A stretch of 42,768 nucleotides of DNA from contig CACYKE010000027.1 in assembly GCA_902774925.1 (NCBI GenBank), positions 1 to 42,768 of the forward strand, given 5' to 3'. The translations under genes and the position numbers were made by a program. Origin of the DNA: an uncultured Prevotellaceae bacterium. Lineage in GTDB: Bacteria > Bacteroidota > Bacteroidia > Bacteroidales > Bacteroidaceae. The notes below the pieces were generated by a model that made no database searches, had not been told where the DNA came from, and worked only from the letters and a program-made list of their open reading frames with translations. Each line of letters opens with the position of its first letter. Within the stretch, counting starts at the first letter, position 1. This document shows, one piece after another, positions 8,457 through 16,857 of this stretch.

Positions 8457-9443
8457 ATGAATGCAAGAACTAATGCTGAAAAGGAATGGCTCCGCAAGTT
8501 GACAGGAAAAGATTCTTGTCAGAAAGAAGAAAAAACGCATGATAAGCCGACGGTGACAAAAGATGACCCCAAGCCGAAAAAAAAGGATTGCCACCACGGT
8601 TTCCAAGATGTGGCAGGCATGGATGATCTGAAGCAGATGGTGATGGAGGGGTTTGTCAACGTGCTGAACAACCAGGAATGTGCAAAGGCATACGGTATTA
8701 CACCGCCTAGCCTCCTGTTTTACGGTCCAGCAGGATGTGGTAAGACGTTTTTTGCCGAGAAGATTGCCGAAGAGATAGGTATCAACTTCATGAAAATAGT
8801 GCCTGATGATTTGGCATCCACCCTTGTACATGGAACACAAGAGAAAATTGGTGAGGTGTTCCGTAGGGCCGAGCGTAAAGCACCAACGCTTATCTTCTTT
8901 GATGAGTTTGACGCGATGGTTCCGCAGCGTTCCAACGACGACCGAAACTATCAGAATGGCGAGGTTAATGAATTTCTGTGTATGCTGAACAATGCTGCAC
9001 AAAAAGGCATCTATGTTTTGGCGGCTACCAACCACCCAGAACGTATAGACCGTGCGGCTCTTAGAACGGGTCGTTTTGATGAGATGATATATGTGGATAT
9101 GCCCGATAATAAGGCCCGTGAGAGTCTGTTTCGTTTGGAATTATCCAAATTGCCAACAGCAGAGGATATCGATTTCGTCCGACTTGCCGATCTGACTAAG
9201 GGTTATAACTGCAGTGATATCAGCTACATTATTAAATTTGCCTCGCGAAAGATGTTCAATGCCAGCATCAAAGAGAAGGGTAAGCCTTACAAAGTAATTA
9301 CTCAGACACTGCTCGAGGAGTCCATCTCCCGCAAATCACCATCTGTGAGCAGCCGCGAACTAAAGGAGTTTGAGAGGGTGCGCACTGAGTTCTCTCCCAA
9401 AGATGAAGGTTGTAAACCGATGACTATAGGGTTTCATGTGTAA
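8457..9443 (+). CDS. AAA+ ATPase, FtsH/Cdc48-like single domain
   Basis: 328 residues. A basic, low-complexity N-terminus (~20-48, Lys/Asp-rich) precedes one AAA+ module: FQDVAGMDDLKQ, Walker A GPAGCGKT at 90-97, Walker B LIFFDEFD at ~145-152, sensor 1 AATN at 189-192 and arginine-finger-like RTGRFDEM at 203-210, then a helical lid to ~285. It has no TM segment and no protease domain, so it is a stand-alone unfoldase or remodeller of the classic AAA clade. A strong GGAGG sits 8-12 bases before the ATG, unusual in this window and deciding the start. It lies 45 bp after the RSH gene and is followed by two small YbjN-like genes that could be its adaptors or substrates. Confidence 0.9.
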   Translation: MNARTNAEKEWLRKLTGKDSCQKEEKTHDKPTVTKDDPKPKKKDCHHGFQDVAGMDDLKQMVMEGFVNVLNNQECAKAYGITPPSLLFYGPAGCGKTFFAEKIAEEIGINFMKIVPDDLASTLVHGTQEKIGEVFRRAERKAPTLIFFDEFDAMVPQRSNDDRNYQNGEVNEFLCMLNNAAQKGIYVLAATNHPERIDRAALRTGRFDEMIYVDMPDNKARESLFRLELSKLPTAEDIDFVRLADLTKGYNCSDISYIIKFASRKMFNASIKEKGKPYKVITQTLLEESISRKSPSVSSRELKEFERVRTEFSPKDEGCKPMTIGFHV

Positions 9444-9469
9444 TATAAAAACGTTAAAATAATACGACT

Positions 9470-9925
9470 ATGAAGGAAAAGTTTTTAGATGCATTTAAGG
9501 CTTTAGGTTTTAAGTTGGAAGATCTGGACGGAACGGCTCTCGGTTTCCACTATGAGGGTCGTAGTCTTCTGCTCTTGCCTAACGAAGAGGACGAGGCATT
9601 TCTGAATATTGCTCTTCCGTGTGTAGTAGAAACAGGCAATGTTGATGAAGAGAAGTTTAACGAGGTGAAGGAAAAACTGAACTCCGCTTTAAAGTATGTC
9701 AAGACATACAGGGCATTTGGCGGTTTGACCATGTTCTATGAACGGGAACTCATTGGGAGCGAGGATTTGAAAGACGTGATACGGAGAATGATTCTGCACC
9801 TTGAAGCAGGCCATTTCTTCCTTCATCATCGTTTGCTTGGCACTAACGATGACGATGATAGTGGTAGTACTGGTAATTCTGATGTAACCGAGATAATTGA
9901 GAGTAGTGATGAAGATGTAGCATAA
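9470..9925 (+). CDS. Small acidic YbjN/CesT-chaperone-like protein A
   Basis: 151 residues, no signal peptide. The pattern is an N-terminal helix, LDGTALGFHYEGRSLLLLPNEEDEAFLNIALPCV, a helix with NEVKEKLNSALKYVKTYRAFGG, a strand, then a long helix and a disordered Asp/Ser-rich tail (DDDDSGSTGN...SSDEDVA). This alternation of DG-strand, acidic turn, LP and long helices resembles the YbjN / type III chaperone-like fold; I infer this from shape only. The next gene has the same architecture. The pair follows the AAA+ gene by 26 bp and is probably co-transcribed with it and the RSH gene. Confidence 0.6.
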   Translation: MKEKFLDAFKALGFKLEDLDGTALGFHYEGRSLLLLPNEEDEAFLNIALPCVVETGNVDEEKFNEVKEKLNSALKYVKTYRAFGGLTMFYERELIGSEDLKDVIRRMILHLEAGHFFLHHRLLGTNDDDDSGSTGNSDVTEIIESSDEDVA

Positions 9926-9938
9926 AAAAAGAGAGATT

Positions 9939-10340
9939 ATGACTAAGAAAGAATTGATTATGTCAACCCTCGAAGAGAAGATGGGTTATTGTCCTGAGAT
10001 TGATGAAGATGGCGACATCATGTTTGCTTATCAGTTGAAGACCATTTATGTGATGACAGCTGATGATGACGAGCAATACGTTTCGGTAATGCTTCCCCAG
10101 TTCCATGACATTGAAGAGGGGAAAGAAACTATAGCTTTGGCGGTATGTAATAAGATGACTCGCGAACTGAAGTTCGCCAAGGTATATATCGATCAGACCT
10201 TCAATCATGTTACGGCGACCTGCGAGTTTTATTACAGTAGCAAGAAGTCATTATTGCAGAATCTAGAAAGGTCTCTGGAATTACTAGGTGTTATCCGTAC
10301 CGTTTTTAGAAACGATATGGATGAGTTGTCGGAAATGTAA
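9939..10340 (+). CDS. Small YbjN/CesT-chaperone-like protein B
   Basis: 133 residues, 13 bp after the first such protein and similar in plan: helix, EIDEDGDIMFAYQLKTIYVMTADDDEQYVSVMLPQF, a helix containing AVCNKMTRELKFAKVYID, a strand ATCEFYYSS, then a long C-terminal helix. The acidic turn followed by a strand ending in LP and the N-K-(8)-K pattern are typical of YbjN-like proteins, which may act as small chaperones or adaptors. No catalytic residues. The start could also be the ATG at 9960 (MSTLEEKMGY). Likely a partner of the upstream AAA+ ATPase, by context only. Confidence 0.65.
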   Translation: MTKKELIMSTLEEKMGYCPEIDEDGDIMFAYQLKTIYVMTADDDEQYVSVMLPQFHDIEEGKETIALAVCNKMTRELKFAKVYIDQTFNHVTATCEFYYSSKKSLLQNLERSLELLGVIRTVFRNDMDELSEM

Positions 10341-10485
10341 AAATGTATCTAATACTCCAGTATTGGAGAATGCTGTCATAGGTATTCTTCAAGAGGAAGT
10401 AGGGGACTACAGGAAATGGTCGAAGGCGATGTTGGCTCAACAGTATGAAAATGTAGATGATGTTATAGAGATTGTCGAAAGGTAG
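10321..10485 (+). CDS. Small hypothetical protein or gene fragment
   Basis: A 54-codon frame starting inside the end of the preceding gene. Its sequence (MSCRKCKNV, then VLENAVIGILQEEVGDYRKW and QQYENVDDVIEIVER) is protein-like, with a CxxC near the start and an acidic helix at the end, so it is not random spacer. It could be a real small protein coupled to the upstream gene, or the 3' stump of a lost gene. Nothing identifies a function. Confidence 0.35.
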   Translation: MSCRKCKNVSNTPVLENAVIGILQEEVGDYRKWSKAMLAQQYENVDDVIEIVER

Positions 10486-10543
10486 CTGTTGAATAAATCA
10501 AAAAATATTAAATCATTCTCCAAACGAAAGGTAGTGGTAATCA

Positions 10544-11590
10544 ATGAAGTATATGAGATTTCTGGTCATAATCATGGTTCTGATGTTAATTGGAGGATTT
10601 TTCAGCATCAGCCCGATGTCGTGCAATAGTGGTAGTCGACCTGCTACTGACTGCACCGAGGAAGACAGCTTGGCATATGAGGAAGTCGCAGATGATGCTG
10701 AAGATGAAGAGAGCATTGTAGGTAAGGATATTTTGGTGAATTTCTCTGATGACAAGAGCCTGCAGGGGCTGTCAAAACTCACAGTTTCCTTGCAGGGTTT
10801 CACTACGACCACTTATAATGCGTCAGCTGACTTTTGTGAGAGGGTCAACTATGATATATCTGTTGATTTCCCCAAACGATCGGTTGCTCATTCTGATGCG
10901 ATTACCAAATGGCTCGTTGAGAAGATCGAGGACTCTGGGAATATGGATGGCGAATTACCTCCAATGAATGCAATCTATATCAACTATGCCAGAAGGACTA
11001 ATGCAGGTTGGCGGTATGAAGGTGACATTCACAATCGACAGCGAATATGCAAGTTTGCCGCTGACGTATATTTTGCCATAGTCAAGGGCGATTACGGTTT
11101 GAATGAGATGGAGATTCCATCATCGCTATTCTCTACCTTGTGTCTGAGTGCATACGTAAAAAACAGCAGGTTCGTTACCTACCAGCAATTTAAGCATGAT
11201 TACCGTGGTGGTGCTCATGGCTATTATACGGAACGGCTGATATCCTTTGACCATGTCCACGGACAGGAAATAGACTATAAATACTTGTTTAGGGATGGCT
11301 GCATGGAAGCTATTCTGGCACTGCTTAAAGAGGAGGCCAAGCAATCGCCGAACTATCAGAAATGGGAGCCGGATATTGATGAATATGCGTGTGTCAAGGA
11401 CGAGAATGACAAACCCACAGGTCTGCATAGACTTCCACAGCCAGGGTTGTCAGAAGAGGGCGTGGTCTTCTCTTTTCAGCCATACGCCATCAGTTGTTTC
11501 GCGGCAGGCACGTTCCACTTTACCATACCCTACAATCGGTTGAGACCTTACCTGACAGACAGGGCCAAGTGGTGTTTGAATATGAAATAA
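10544..11590 (+). CDS. DUF3298/RsiV-like envelope protein
   Basis: 348 residues. A hydrophobic N-terminal segment (~5-23) is followed by PMSCNSGS, a weak lipobox, so it is exported and possibly lipid-anchored; an acidic linker follows. The C-terminal two thirds follow the DUF4163-DUF3298 pattern: DYRGGAHGYYTERLISFD, an LF(R)DG turn, GLSEEGVVFSFQPYAIS and AAGTFHFTIPYNRLRPYL. This domain is found in RsiV, where it binds lysozyme, and in many uncharacterised Bacteroidota lipoproteins. The first 19 bases around its start are repeated at 8420. It is followed by another lipoprotein gene 36 bp downstream. Confidence 0.75.
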   Translation: MKYMRFLVIIMVLMLIGGFFSISPMSCNSGSRPATDCTEEDSLAYEEVADDAEDEESIVGKDILVNFSDDKSLQGLSKLTVSLQGFTTTTYNASADFCERVNYDISVDFPKRSVAHSDAITKWLVEKIEDSGNMDGELPPMNAIYINYARRTNAGWRYEGDIHNRQRICKFAADVYFAIVKGDYGLNEMEIPSSLFSTLCLSAYVKNSRFVTYQQFKHDYRGGAHGYYTERLISFDHVHGQEIDYKYLFRDGCMEAILALLKEEAKQSPNYQKWEPDIDEYACVKDENDKPTGLHRLPQPGLSEEGVVFSFQPYAISCFAAGTFHFTIPYNRLRPYLTDRAKWCLNMK

Positions 11591-11626
11591 AGAATAAAGT
11601 TGTTGAATTATTAAAAAAAGAATCGT

Positions 11627-12526
11627 ATGAAAGAGTTTTTTTACTTAATGGTTGCGCTGGTGCTCGTCAGTTGTACGGACCAGTTTGTGTCGGATGGCAC
11701 TTTGGGAAATAACGCTGAGGTGTCATCTACAAGTAGTGAGTTTAAGGCTCTGCTGGCAAAAGCCAGATGGGGTGATGGTCAGGCTTATGTGAAGCTGGCT
11801 GACTGCTATCGGGACGGAAAGGGTGTGAAGCAGGACTTTGTCGGTATGCTAAGTATGGCAGCAATGGCATGCCAATATGACGGCATCAATCATGTAGAGG
11901 ATTATCTGAACTCTTTGCCAGAAAACTCTGAATACAGGCTTGCTATAGAGGTGCTATACAAGTGTGACAAGGAAAAGAGGGAAGAGGCAGAGGCCTTGGC
12001 GGATCGTCTGGTAGATCAAGGGGCTGTAGACGGGTATACGATGAAAGGGATTATGGCCATGGAGCGTGGTGACAGCTTGGAAGGGAAGCACCTTATCGAA
12101 CAAGGCGCTGAGAATGGAAGTAGTCTGGCGGAAATGCTCTTGTGTTTTCCGAACTGGAGGGATTGCAGTAAGCCGGATATGAAGAAACTCACTGCGTTGG
12201 CAGAAAGGATTCCATGGGCATGCAATCTTCTTGGTGACATCTGTTCTGACAAAGAGAATGTTGATTTGATGAATGAGCGTTTGGCGGCATATTATTACAT
12301 GAAGGCAGACGAACAGGCTTGTCTAACGAAACGTGGTGCCCAATACTTACTGATTGCTCATCTGACGGACAAGAATTTTAGTTTGAGTGAAAGTGACTTC
12401 GAACGAATCAAAAAACTTTGTAGTGATAATCCTATCGTGCAAGAATACCTGCAATCTGACGATTCGGATTTTGAGTATGACGATTGCGATAGTATTGAAG
12501 TAATAGATACGGTGGCTGTGCAATAA
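11627..12526 (+). CDS. Sel1-repeat-like lipoprotein
   Basis: 299 residues with a clear lipoprotein signal (ALVLVSC, Cys at residue 16). The mature part is helical with Sel1/TPR-like units: KARWGDGQAYVKLADCYRDGKGVKQDFVGMLSMAAMA is a good Sel1 repeat, and further units are degenerate (EALADRLVDQGAVDGYTMKGIMAM, GKHLIEQGAENGSSLAEMLL). It ends in an Asp-rich tail. Such proteins act as scaffolds in the envelope. It directly follows the DUF3298-like gene, probably in the same operon. The partner is unknown. Confidence 0.75.
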   Translation: MKEFFYLMVALVLVSCTDQFVSDGTLGNNAEVSSTSSEFKALLAKARWGDGQAYVKLADCYRDGKGVKQDFVGMLSMAAMACQYDGINHVEDYLNSLPENSEYRLAIEVLYKCDKEKREEAEALADRLVDQGAVDGYTMKGIMAMERGDSLEGKHLIEQGAENGSSLAEMLLCFPNWRDCSKPDMKKLTALAERIPWACNLLGDICSDKENVDLMNERLAAYYYMKADEQACLTKRGAQYLLIAHLTDKNFSLSESDFERIKKLCSDNPIVQEYLQSDDSDFEYDDCDSIEVIDTVAVQ

Positions 12527-12576
12527 ATGATGTGCACATAACGTTATAATAATAGTCATAAAGAAAGGATTTGCTT

Positions 12577-13266
12577 ATGAAGGTTTATTTATCTGAATAT
12601 GGGCCTTGTGGGTATAATAGCTTACAGGAAATAGTGGATTACAAATTGGGTCTTGGACATTCGTATCTAGATCATGTCATACAGTATAATGTACGATATC
12701 GGGATTGTCTGCGTGAAAAGGGGATGGACGGACTGTTGGAGATGCTGTTCGATGAATGTCCCCGGTTGGCACGAGAAGAGACGGTACTGAATAATCTGAA
12801 GAACTGGTGGGTGAACGGTATGCATGAGCATTTGGCTGACTATGACATTCAGTGTTACCCTAGAGATGCGAGGCTCAATATTGCAGGAAGCTGGTTTGAC
12901 GGCGTGGATGATGTTAAGGCTCAGGTAGAAATGTCGGGAAGGACCAGTAAACCTATATTCGAATTTCTGATGGATAGCAGGTGGTCTAGAAGGGAGAAAT
13001 ATAAGGAGAACCCGGACGGACTGCATATTGGAGAGTTATGGGAGAGCTACCCGACGTTTGACTCTTCGGATGCGGGTGACGGGAGGTCGTATGACAACTA
13101 TTTCTTTAGCCGCAGTCCGCTGACAGTGGCCATGATGGATCGCTATAGTGAGATAGACAAGGAAGCAAACAAATGTATGGTCCATGAGTATATACCGAAA
13201 GATGCGCTTCCCGTGCTCTATTGCAATGGTGATTATCCGTGTGTATTATTGGCTTCAGAAAAATAA
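12577..13266 (+). CDS. Hypothetical protein (unrecognised)
   Basis: 229 residues from the ATG at 12577, chosen over an in-frame TTG six bases earlier because AAAGGA lies at the right distance. Rich in Tyr, Trp and Asp; recognisable stretches are YGPCGYNSLQEIVDYKLGLG, ECPRLAREETVLNNLKNWWVNGMHEHL and a C-terminal LPVLYCNGDYPCVLLAS. No signal peptide, TM segment or motif I know. Its stop codon lies inside a 54-bp repeat that recurs 3.7 kb downstream. Confidence 0.65.
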   Translation: MKVYLSEYGPCGYNSLQEIVDYKLGLGHSYLDHVIQYNVRYRDCLREKGMDGLLEMLFDECPRLAREETVLNNLKNWWVNGMHEHLADYDIQCYPRDARLNIAGSWFDGVDDVKAQVEMSGRTSKPIFEFLMDSRWSRREKYKENPDGLHIGELWESYPTFDSSDAGDGRSYDNYFFSRSPLTVAMMDRYSEIDKEANKCMVHEYIPKDALPVLYCNGDYPCVLLASEK

Positions 13267-13312
13267 CCTGTACTCCGCAAGGAAATCCTCCCCCCACCGT
13301 AAGGGTAGGGAG
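13259..13312 (+). repeat. REP-like direct repeat, copy 1
   Basis: A 54-bp segment with a C-rich then G-rich palindrome (CCCCACC gtaa GGGTAGGG). It matches 16954-17007 with two mismatches by direct comparison. It overlaps the end of the upstream gene and may also act as its terminator. Confidence 0.85.
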
Positions 13313-13380
13313 GAATGCGGTTGATTTAGTTTAAAAAGGACTTTGTGTTTTGTTTAAAATGGTTAAAATTGTCTTATTAT

Positions 13381-13416
13381 CAGCGGAAAATGAAAGAAAA
13401 ATTGCATTTTCCGCTG
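13381..13416 (+). promoter_or_regulatory. 12-bp inverted repeat upstream of ATPase gene
   Basis: CAGCGGAAAATG at 13381-13392 and its exact reverse complement CATTTTCCGCTG at 13405-13416, spaced by 12 bases. The right arm ends 19 bases before the -7 element and covers the -33 zone, so it could be a repressor operator or a transcribed hairpin of an upstream message. Confidence 0.6.
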
Positions 13417-13435
13417 GTTATATATAAATTTTTGC

Positions 13436-13443
13436 TATATTTG
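13436..13443 (+). promoter_or_regulatory. Bacteroidota -7 element for the ATPase-PrsW-sigma unit
   Basis: TATATTTG fits TAnnTTTG and is followed by CAG. It lies 29 bases before the ATG at 13473. No clean -33 TTTG was found at 19-21 bases upstream. Confidence 0.6.
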
Positions 13444-13472
13444 CAGCGGATTTTGATTATAATGCTATATTT

Positions 13473-14897
13473 ATGATTATAGGACGCGAAAAAGAACAGC
13501 GTGAACTGCTGGGTCTTCTTGAAAAAGATGAGTCACAGTTTTGTGCCGTTTATGGCAGAATGCGTGTGGGCAAGACATATCTCATACGCGAGACATTCAA
13601 TTATCAGTTCTGCTTTCAGCACACAGGAGTGTCGAAAGGAACGCTACGCCAGCAACTGACGGCATTCCGCAACTCTTTGGTGGCGGCAGGCATAAAGTGC
13701 GCCATACCAAAAACGTGGATGGAAGCCTTTGAACTGCTGAAACAGCTTATCACCGAAGCCCCTGCAGGAAAGAAGGTGCTGTTTATCGACGAACTGCCCT
13801 GGATGGATACCCCTAAGGGCAACCTTATTGGTGCGCTGGAAAACTTCTGGAACGGATGGGCTACGGCACGCCGTGAAAAAGACATTGTACTCATCGTATG
13901 CGGCAGTGCCACTTCATGGATTAGCAAGAAAATGCTGAAGGACAAGGGTGGGCTTCGCGGAAGACTAACCAACCGCATAAAACTGGTGCCCTTCACACTC
14001 CGAGAATGTGAACTTTTTGCCAAAGGAGCCAACTTGGCATTAGGCAGGAAGGACGTGCTGGAACTCTACATGATTCTCGGTGGCATACCTTACTACTGGA
14101 GTTTTCTGAAAAAGGGATTAAGTGTGGCACAAAATGTCGATCAACTGTTCTTTACTGAGACGGCACAGCTTCGTGACGAGTTCGAGGCTCTATATGCCAT
14201 TCTGTTCAAGCGCCCAGAGAATTATCTCAAGGTCATAGCATGTCTGAGTAATGGCAGGAAGTCGGGCATGACCAGGGAGGACATCCTCACAATGAGCAAA
14301 ATTTCTGACGGAGGCACCTTCTCCACTGTACTGGAAGAGTTGGAGGAGTGTGGGTTCATACGACGTTTTGCTTCCGCCGATACCGCAGAGACTAACGCAA
14401 TGTATCAGCTGATAGACAACTACACCTTATTCTATTACCTCTGCATCAAGAAGAATGCTTTCAGCGATGAACGTTACTGGTCGAACACCTGCACGTCAAC
14501 AGCCCATAATACCTGGAAGGGACATGCCTTTGAGCGGGTGTGTCTCCAGCATGTCCCGCAGATTAAAGCAGCCCTTGGCATCTCTGGCGTCCAGACTAAT
14601 GTGTGCTCATGGTTTACACGCGGCACAGACGATCGGCGGGGAGCACAGATTGACCTCGTGATTCAACGCGCTGACGGATTTACCGACCTCTGTGAGATGA
14701 AACATTCTACAAGCGTTTTCACGATAGATAAAGACTACGCCTGCGACTTACAAAATAAGCATGACGCCTATCAGGAATTTTCAAAGGACAAACGTACGCT
14801 ACACCTTGTCATGGTAACAACGAATGGCGTTATGCACAATAACTACTACAATATGGTACAGAATGAGATTGTCATGGATGATTTGTTTGCTGTGTAG
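13473..14897 (+). CDS. AAA/STAND-like ATPase with DUF234-type C-terminus
   Basis: 474 residues. Start MIIGREKEQRELLGLL, Walker A GRMRVGKT at 28-35, Walker B KVLFIDELPW at ~105-114, sensor-like IVCGSATSW, then a winged-helix part (SKISDGGTFSTVLEELEECGFI). The C-terminus has a restriction-endonuclease-like pattern GAQIDLVIQRADGFTDLCEMKHST (D...ExK). This is the widespread archaeal-type ATPase_2/DUF234 family, abundant in Prevotella and of unknown function, possibly linked to mobile or defence DNA. It touches the PrsW-like gene directly (zero spacing) but may only be transcribed together with it. Confidence 0.85.
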   Translation: MIIGREKEQRELLGLLEKDESQFCAVYGRMRVGKTYLIRETFNYQFCFQHTGVSKGTLRQQLTAFRNSLVAAGIKCAIPKTWMEAFELLKQLITEAPAGKKVLFIDELPWMDTPKGNLIGALENFWNGWATARREKDIVLIVCGSATSWISKKMLKDKGGLRGRLTNRIKLVPFTLRECELFAKGANLALGRKDVLELYMILGGIPYYWSFLKKGLSVAQNVDQLFFTETAQLRDEFEALYAILFKRPENYLKVIACLSNGRKSGMTREDILTMSKISDGGTFSTVLEELEECGFIRRFASADTAETNAMYQLIDNYTLFYYLCIKKNAFSDERYWSNTCTSTAHNTWKGHAFERVCLQHVPQIKAALGISGVQTNVCSWFTRGTDDRRGAQIDLVIQRADGFTDLCEMKHSTSVFTIDKDYACDLQNKHDAYQEFSKDKRTLHLVMVTTNGVMHNNYYNMVQNEIVMDDLFAV

Positions 14898-15632
14898 ATG
14901 ATGAGCACACTGATTCCGTTTGCGGCAGCGTTATTGCCGGCCATGGTGCTGCTTTTCTACATTTGGAAGAAAGACAAGCAGAAGGAGCCGACCTCGTGGT
15001 TGGTGAAGGCCGTGCTGTGGGGTGCAGCGATATGTATTCCTGTGGCCGTTGTTGAGATGGGCATATCCACGGCATTGTTTGGCGCTGGAGGCAAACCAAC
15101 CAGTTTCTTGGGTACAACGGCAATGGCTTTCTTCGTTGCCGCATTGCCCGAAGAGACGTTTAAGTTGCTGGTGCTCTGGATGGTGTTGCGGAAGAACCCT
15201 TATTTCGACGAGCACTTCGATGGCATCGTTTATGCCGTATGTGTCGGACTGGGATTTGCAGCATTTGAAAACATCGGATATGTTTTGGGTGAGGAAGAAA
15301 ACTGGGCGGCAGTTGCCATTGCCCGTTCGTTGTTGGCCGTTCCCGGGCACTATGCCTTCGCCATATTGATGGGCTACTACTATTCGGTCTACCACTTCAT
15401 TGACCATTCATCTAAGGTGGCGGTCTGTGTGCTCTTGGTTCCTGTTGTGGCCCATGGCGTCTATGATGCACTGGCTATGAGTGGGATGGTTAATGAGTAT
15501 GTCGGAGGAATATGCTTTTTCGTTCTTATCTATTACTGCGTAAAGATGCATAAGGTGGCTAGGAAAAAAGTGCTTGCATTATTGCATCATGATGAGGTGG
15601 ATGTAAATTCAACCGAAAGCATTCACGTATAA
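14898..15632 (+). CDS. PrsW-family intramembrane metalloprotease
   Basis: 244 residues with about seven hydrophobic segments. It has the family signature residues: ALPEETFK (Glu85-Glu86), FDGIVYAVCVGLGFAAFENIGYVL (Glu124), ARSLLAVPGHYAF (His151) and VVAHGVYD (His186, Asp190). In Bacillus, PrsW makes the first cut in anti-sigma RsiW. Here a sigma-factor gene follows 25 bp downstream, which supports a role in releasing a sigma factor. It starts immediately after the stop of the ATPase gene; a second ATG three bases on is equally possible. Confidence 0.9.
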   Translation: MMSTLIPFAAALLPAMVLLFYIWKKDKQKEPTSWLVKAVLWGAAICIPVAVVEMGISTALFGAGGKPTSFLGTTAMAFFVAALPEETFKLLVLWMVLRKNPYFDEHFDGIVYAVCVGLGFAAFENIGYVLGEEENWAAVAIARSLLAVPGHYAFAILMGYYYSVYHFIDHSSKVAVCVLLVPVVAHGVYDALAMSGMVNEYVGGICFFVLIYYCVKMHKVARKKVLALLHHDEVDVNSTESIHV

Positions 15633-15657
15633 ATGTTTGTATGAATATTATTGAGAA

Positions 15658-16212
15658 ATGACAGACCAAGATATTATACAAGGACTGATAGCGAGGGACA
15701 ATCGGGTGACGGAGGAGTTTTTCTTCGAGAAGTGTCGCCCGCTGTTCTGTAAAATTATCAGTCTTGTTTTTAGCTATGAGGTGGACTACGATGAGTTCGT
15801 GAATGAGCTGTATGTGTATCTGATGGAGGACGATGCGCAGAAACTCAGGAACTTCGAATATCGTAGTTCGGTGTATATGTGGCTGAAGGTGTTGGCTATC
15901 CGCTTCTTCATCAAGAAAAGAGGAAGAATGATAGATATCACTCCATCGGCAACTCCTTCTAATGGGCCGGAGCTTATGACGGATGAAGAGAATGATGAGG
16001 CAGCAAAAGGGGACCTGGAGCGATTGTTCAGCAAGATGCCAACACCAAGATATGCCTACGTTATTAGGATGCTCTTGATAAAAGACCAGGAGCCCGAACA
16101 TCTGGCAAAGGAAATGGACATTACTACTGCGAACCTATACAATATTAAACGTCGTGCGATGGCTCAACTGACTCGTGTCGCACTTAAAGACATCAAAGAA
16201 TATGGGAAATAA
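15658..16212 (+). CDS. ECF-like RNA polymerase sigma factor
   Basis: 184 residues. Region 2 is visible as YDEFVNELYVYLMED...LRNFEYRSSVYMWLKVLAIRFFIKKR. After an acidic linker, region 4 reads PRYAYVIRMLLIKDQEPEHLAKEMDITTANLYNIKRRAMAQL, a helix-turn-helix. The region 3 gap is short, as in ECF factors. It lies between a PrsW-like protease and a gene with an anti-sigma-like N-terminus, and overlaps the latter by 11 bases, the usual arrangement of a sigma/anti-sigma pair. Confidence 0.85.
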   Translation: MTDQDIIQGLIARDNRVTEEFFFEKCRPLFCKIISLVFSYEVDYDEFVNELYVYLMEDDAQKLRNFEYRSSVYMWLKVLAIRFFIKKRGRMIDITPSATPSNGPELMTDEENDEAAKGDLERLFSKMPTPRYAYVIRMLLIKDQEPEHLAKEMDITTANLYNIKRRAMAQLTRVALKDIKEYGK

Positions 16213-16831
16213 ACAACATATATCCGATGAACTGTTGGCAGCATACCTAGAAGGTAATGTCAACGAGCAGGAGATGGCACAGGTGCTACGGGCTGTGGGA
16301 AGGAACACCGAACTGCAGGAGGCACTTGACATTGCTTTACGGTTGGATGAGGAAGGGGAAGAACTTCCGTTGCAGATGGCTGCAGAAGGTGGCAGAAACC
16401 TTTGTGATATACAATGCGAAGCATACGTCCTAAAACAATGTGGCATCGAGTGCAGCGTAGAGGAATTGTTAGAGGTGGCCAAGGAAAACCATTGGATTCG
16501 TAGAGCTGGAACACCACTGAACTGTATCGGTAATCTGGTGGAGCATCAAGGAATAAAGGTTGCTCGTAGGCTGAAGGCATCAATTGAAGATATTAAAGAA
16601 GTGTTGGAAAAAGGGTGTGGTGTCATCGTGGCTGTTGATAGCGACAAACTCTATCCTGAACGGCCTGATGAAGAGGATGCCACCAATCATGCTATTGTTG
16701 TGACAGGAATGAAAGAAGATGCAGTAACCATCTATGATCCAGGAAATGTAACAGAGATAGATATAAAACTATCACTATTTATGTCTGCATGGAAGGAATC
16801 TCATTGCTACATGGTGAGTACTAAAGTGTAA
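16202..16831 (+). CDS. Anti-sigma-like N-terminus fused to C39-like cysteine peptidase
   Basis: 209 residues from the ATG at 16202 inside the sigma gene. Residues 1-45 (HISDELLAAYLEGNVNEQEMAQVLRAV) look like the N-terminal anti-sigma helices that bind sigma, without the zinc-binding HxxxCxxC. From ~66 a papain-like C39 fold: CDIQCEAYVLKQCGIE with Cys72 preceded by Gln, TNHAIVVTGM with His163, and TIYDPGN with Asp179, so the triad appears complete. No TM segment is seen, so it is not itself an obvious PrsW substrate. It may cleave a peptide or the sigma factor, or use the fold for binding. Confidence 0.75.
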   Translation: MGNKQHISDELLAAYLEGNVNEQEMAQVLRAVGRNTELQEALDIALRLDEEGEELPLQMAAEGGRNLCDIQCEAYVLKQCGIECSVEELLEVAKENHWIRRAGTPLNCIGNLVEHQGIKVARRLKASIEDIKEVLEKGCGVIVAVDSDKLYPERPDEEDATNHAIVVTGMKEDAVTIYDPGNVTEIDIKLSLFMSAWKESHCYMVSTKV

Positions 16832-16857
16832 AAGATTTGTTGATATATCTGATAGAA

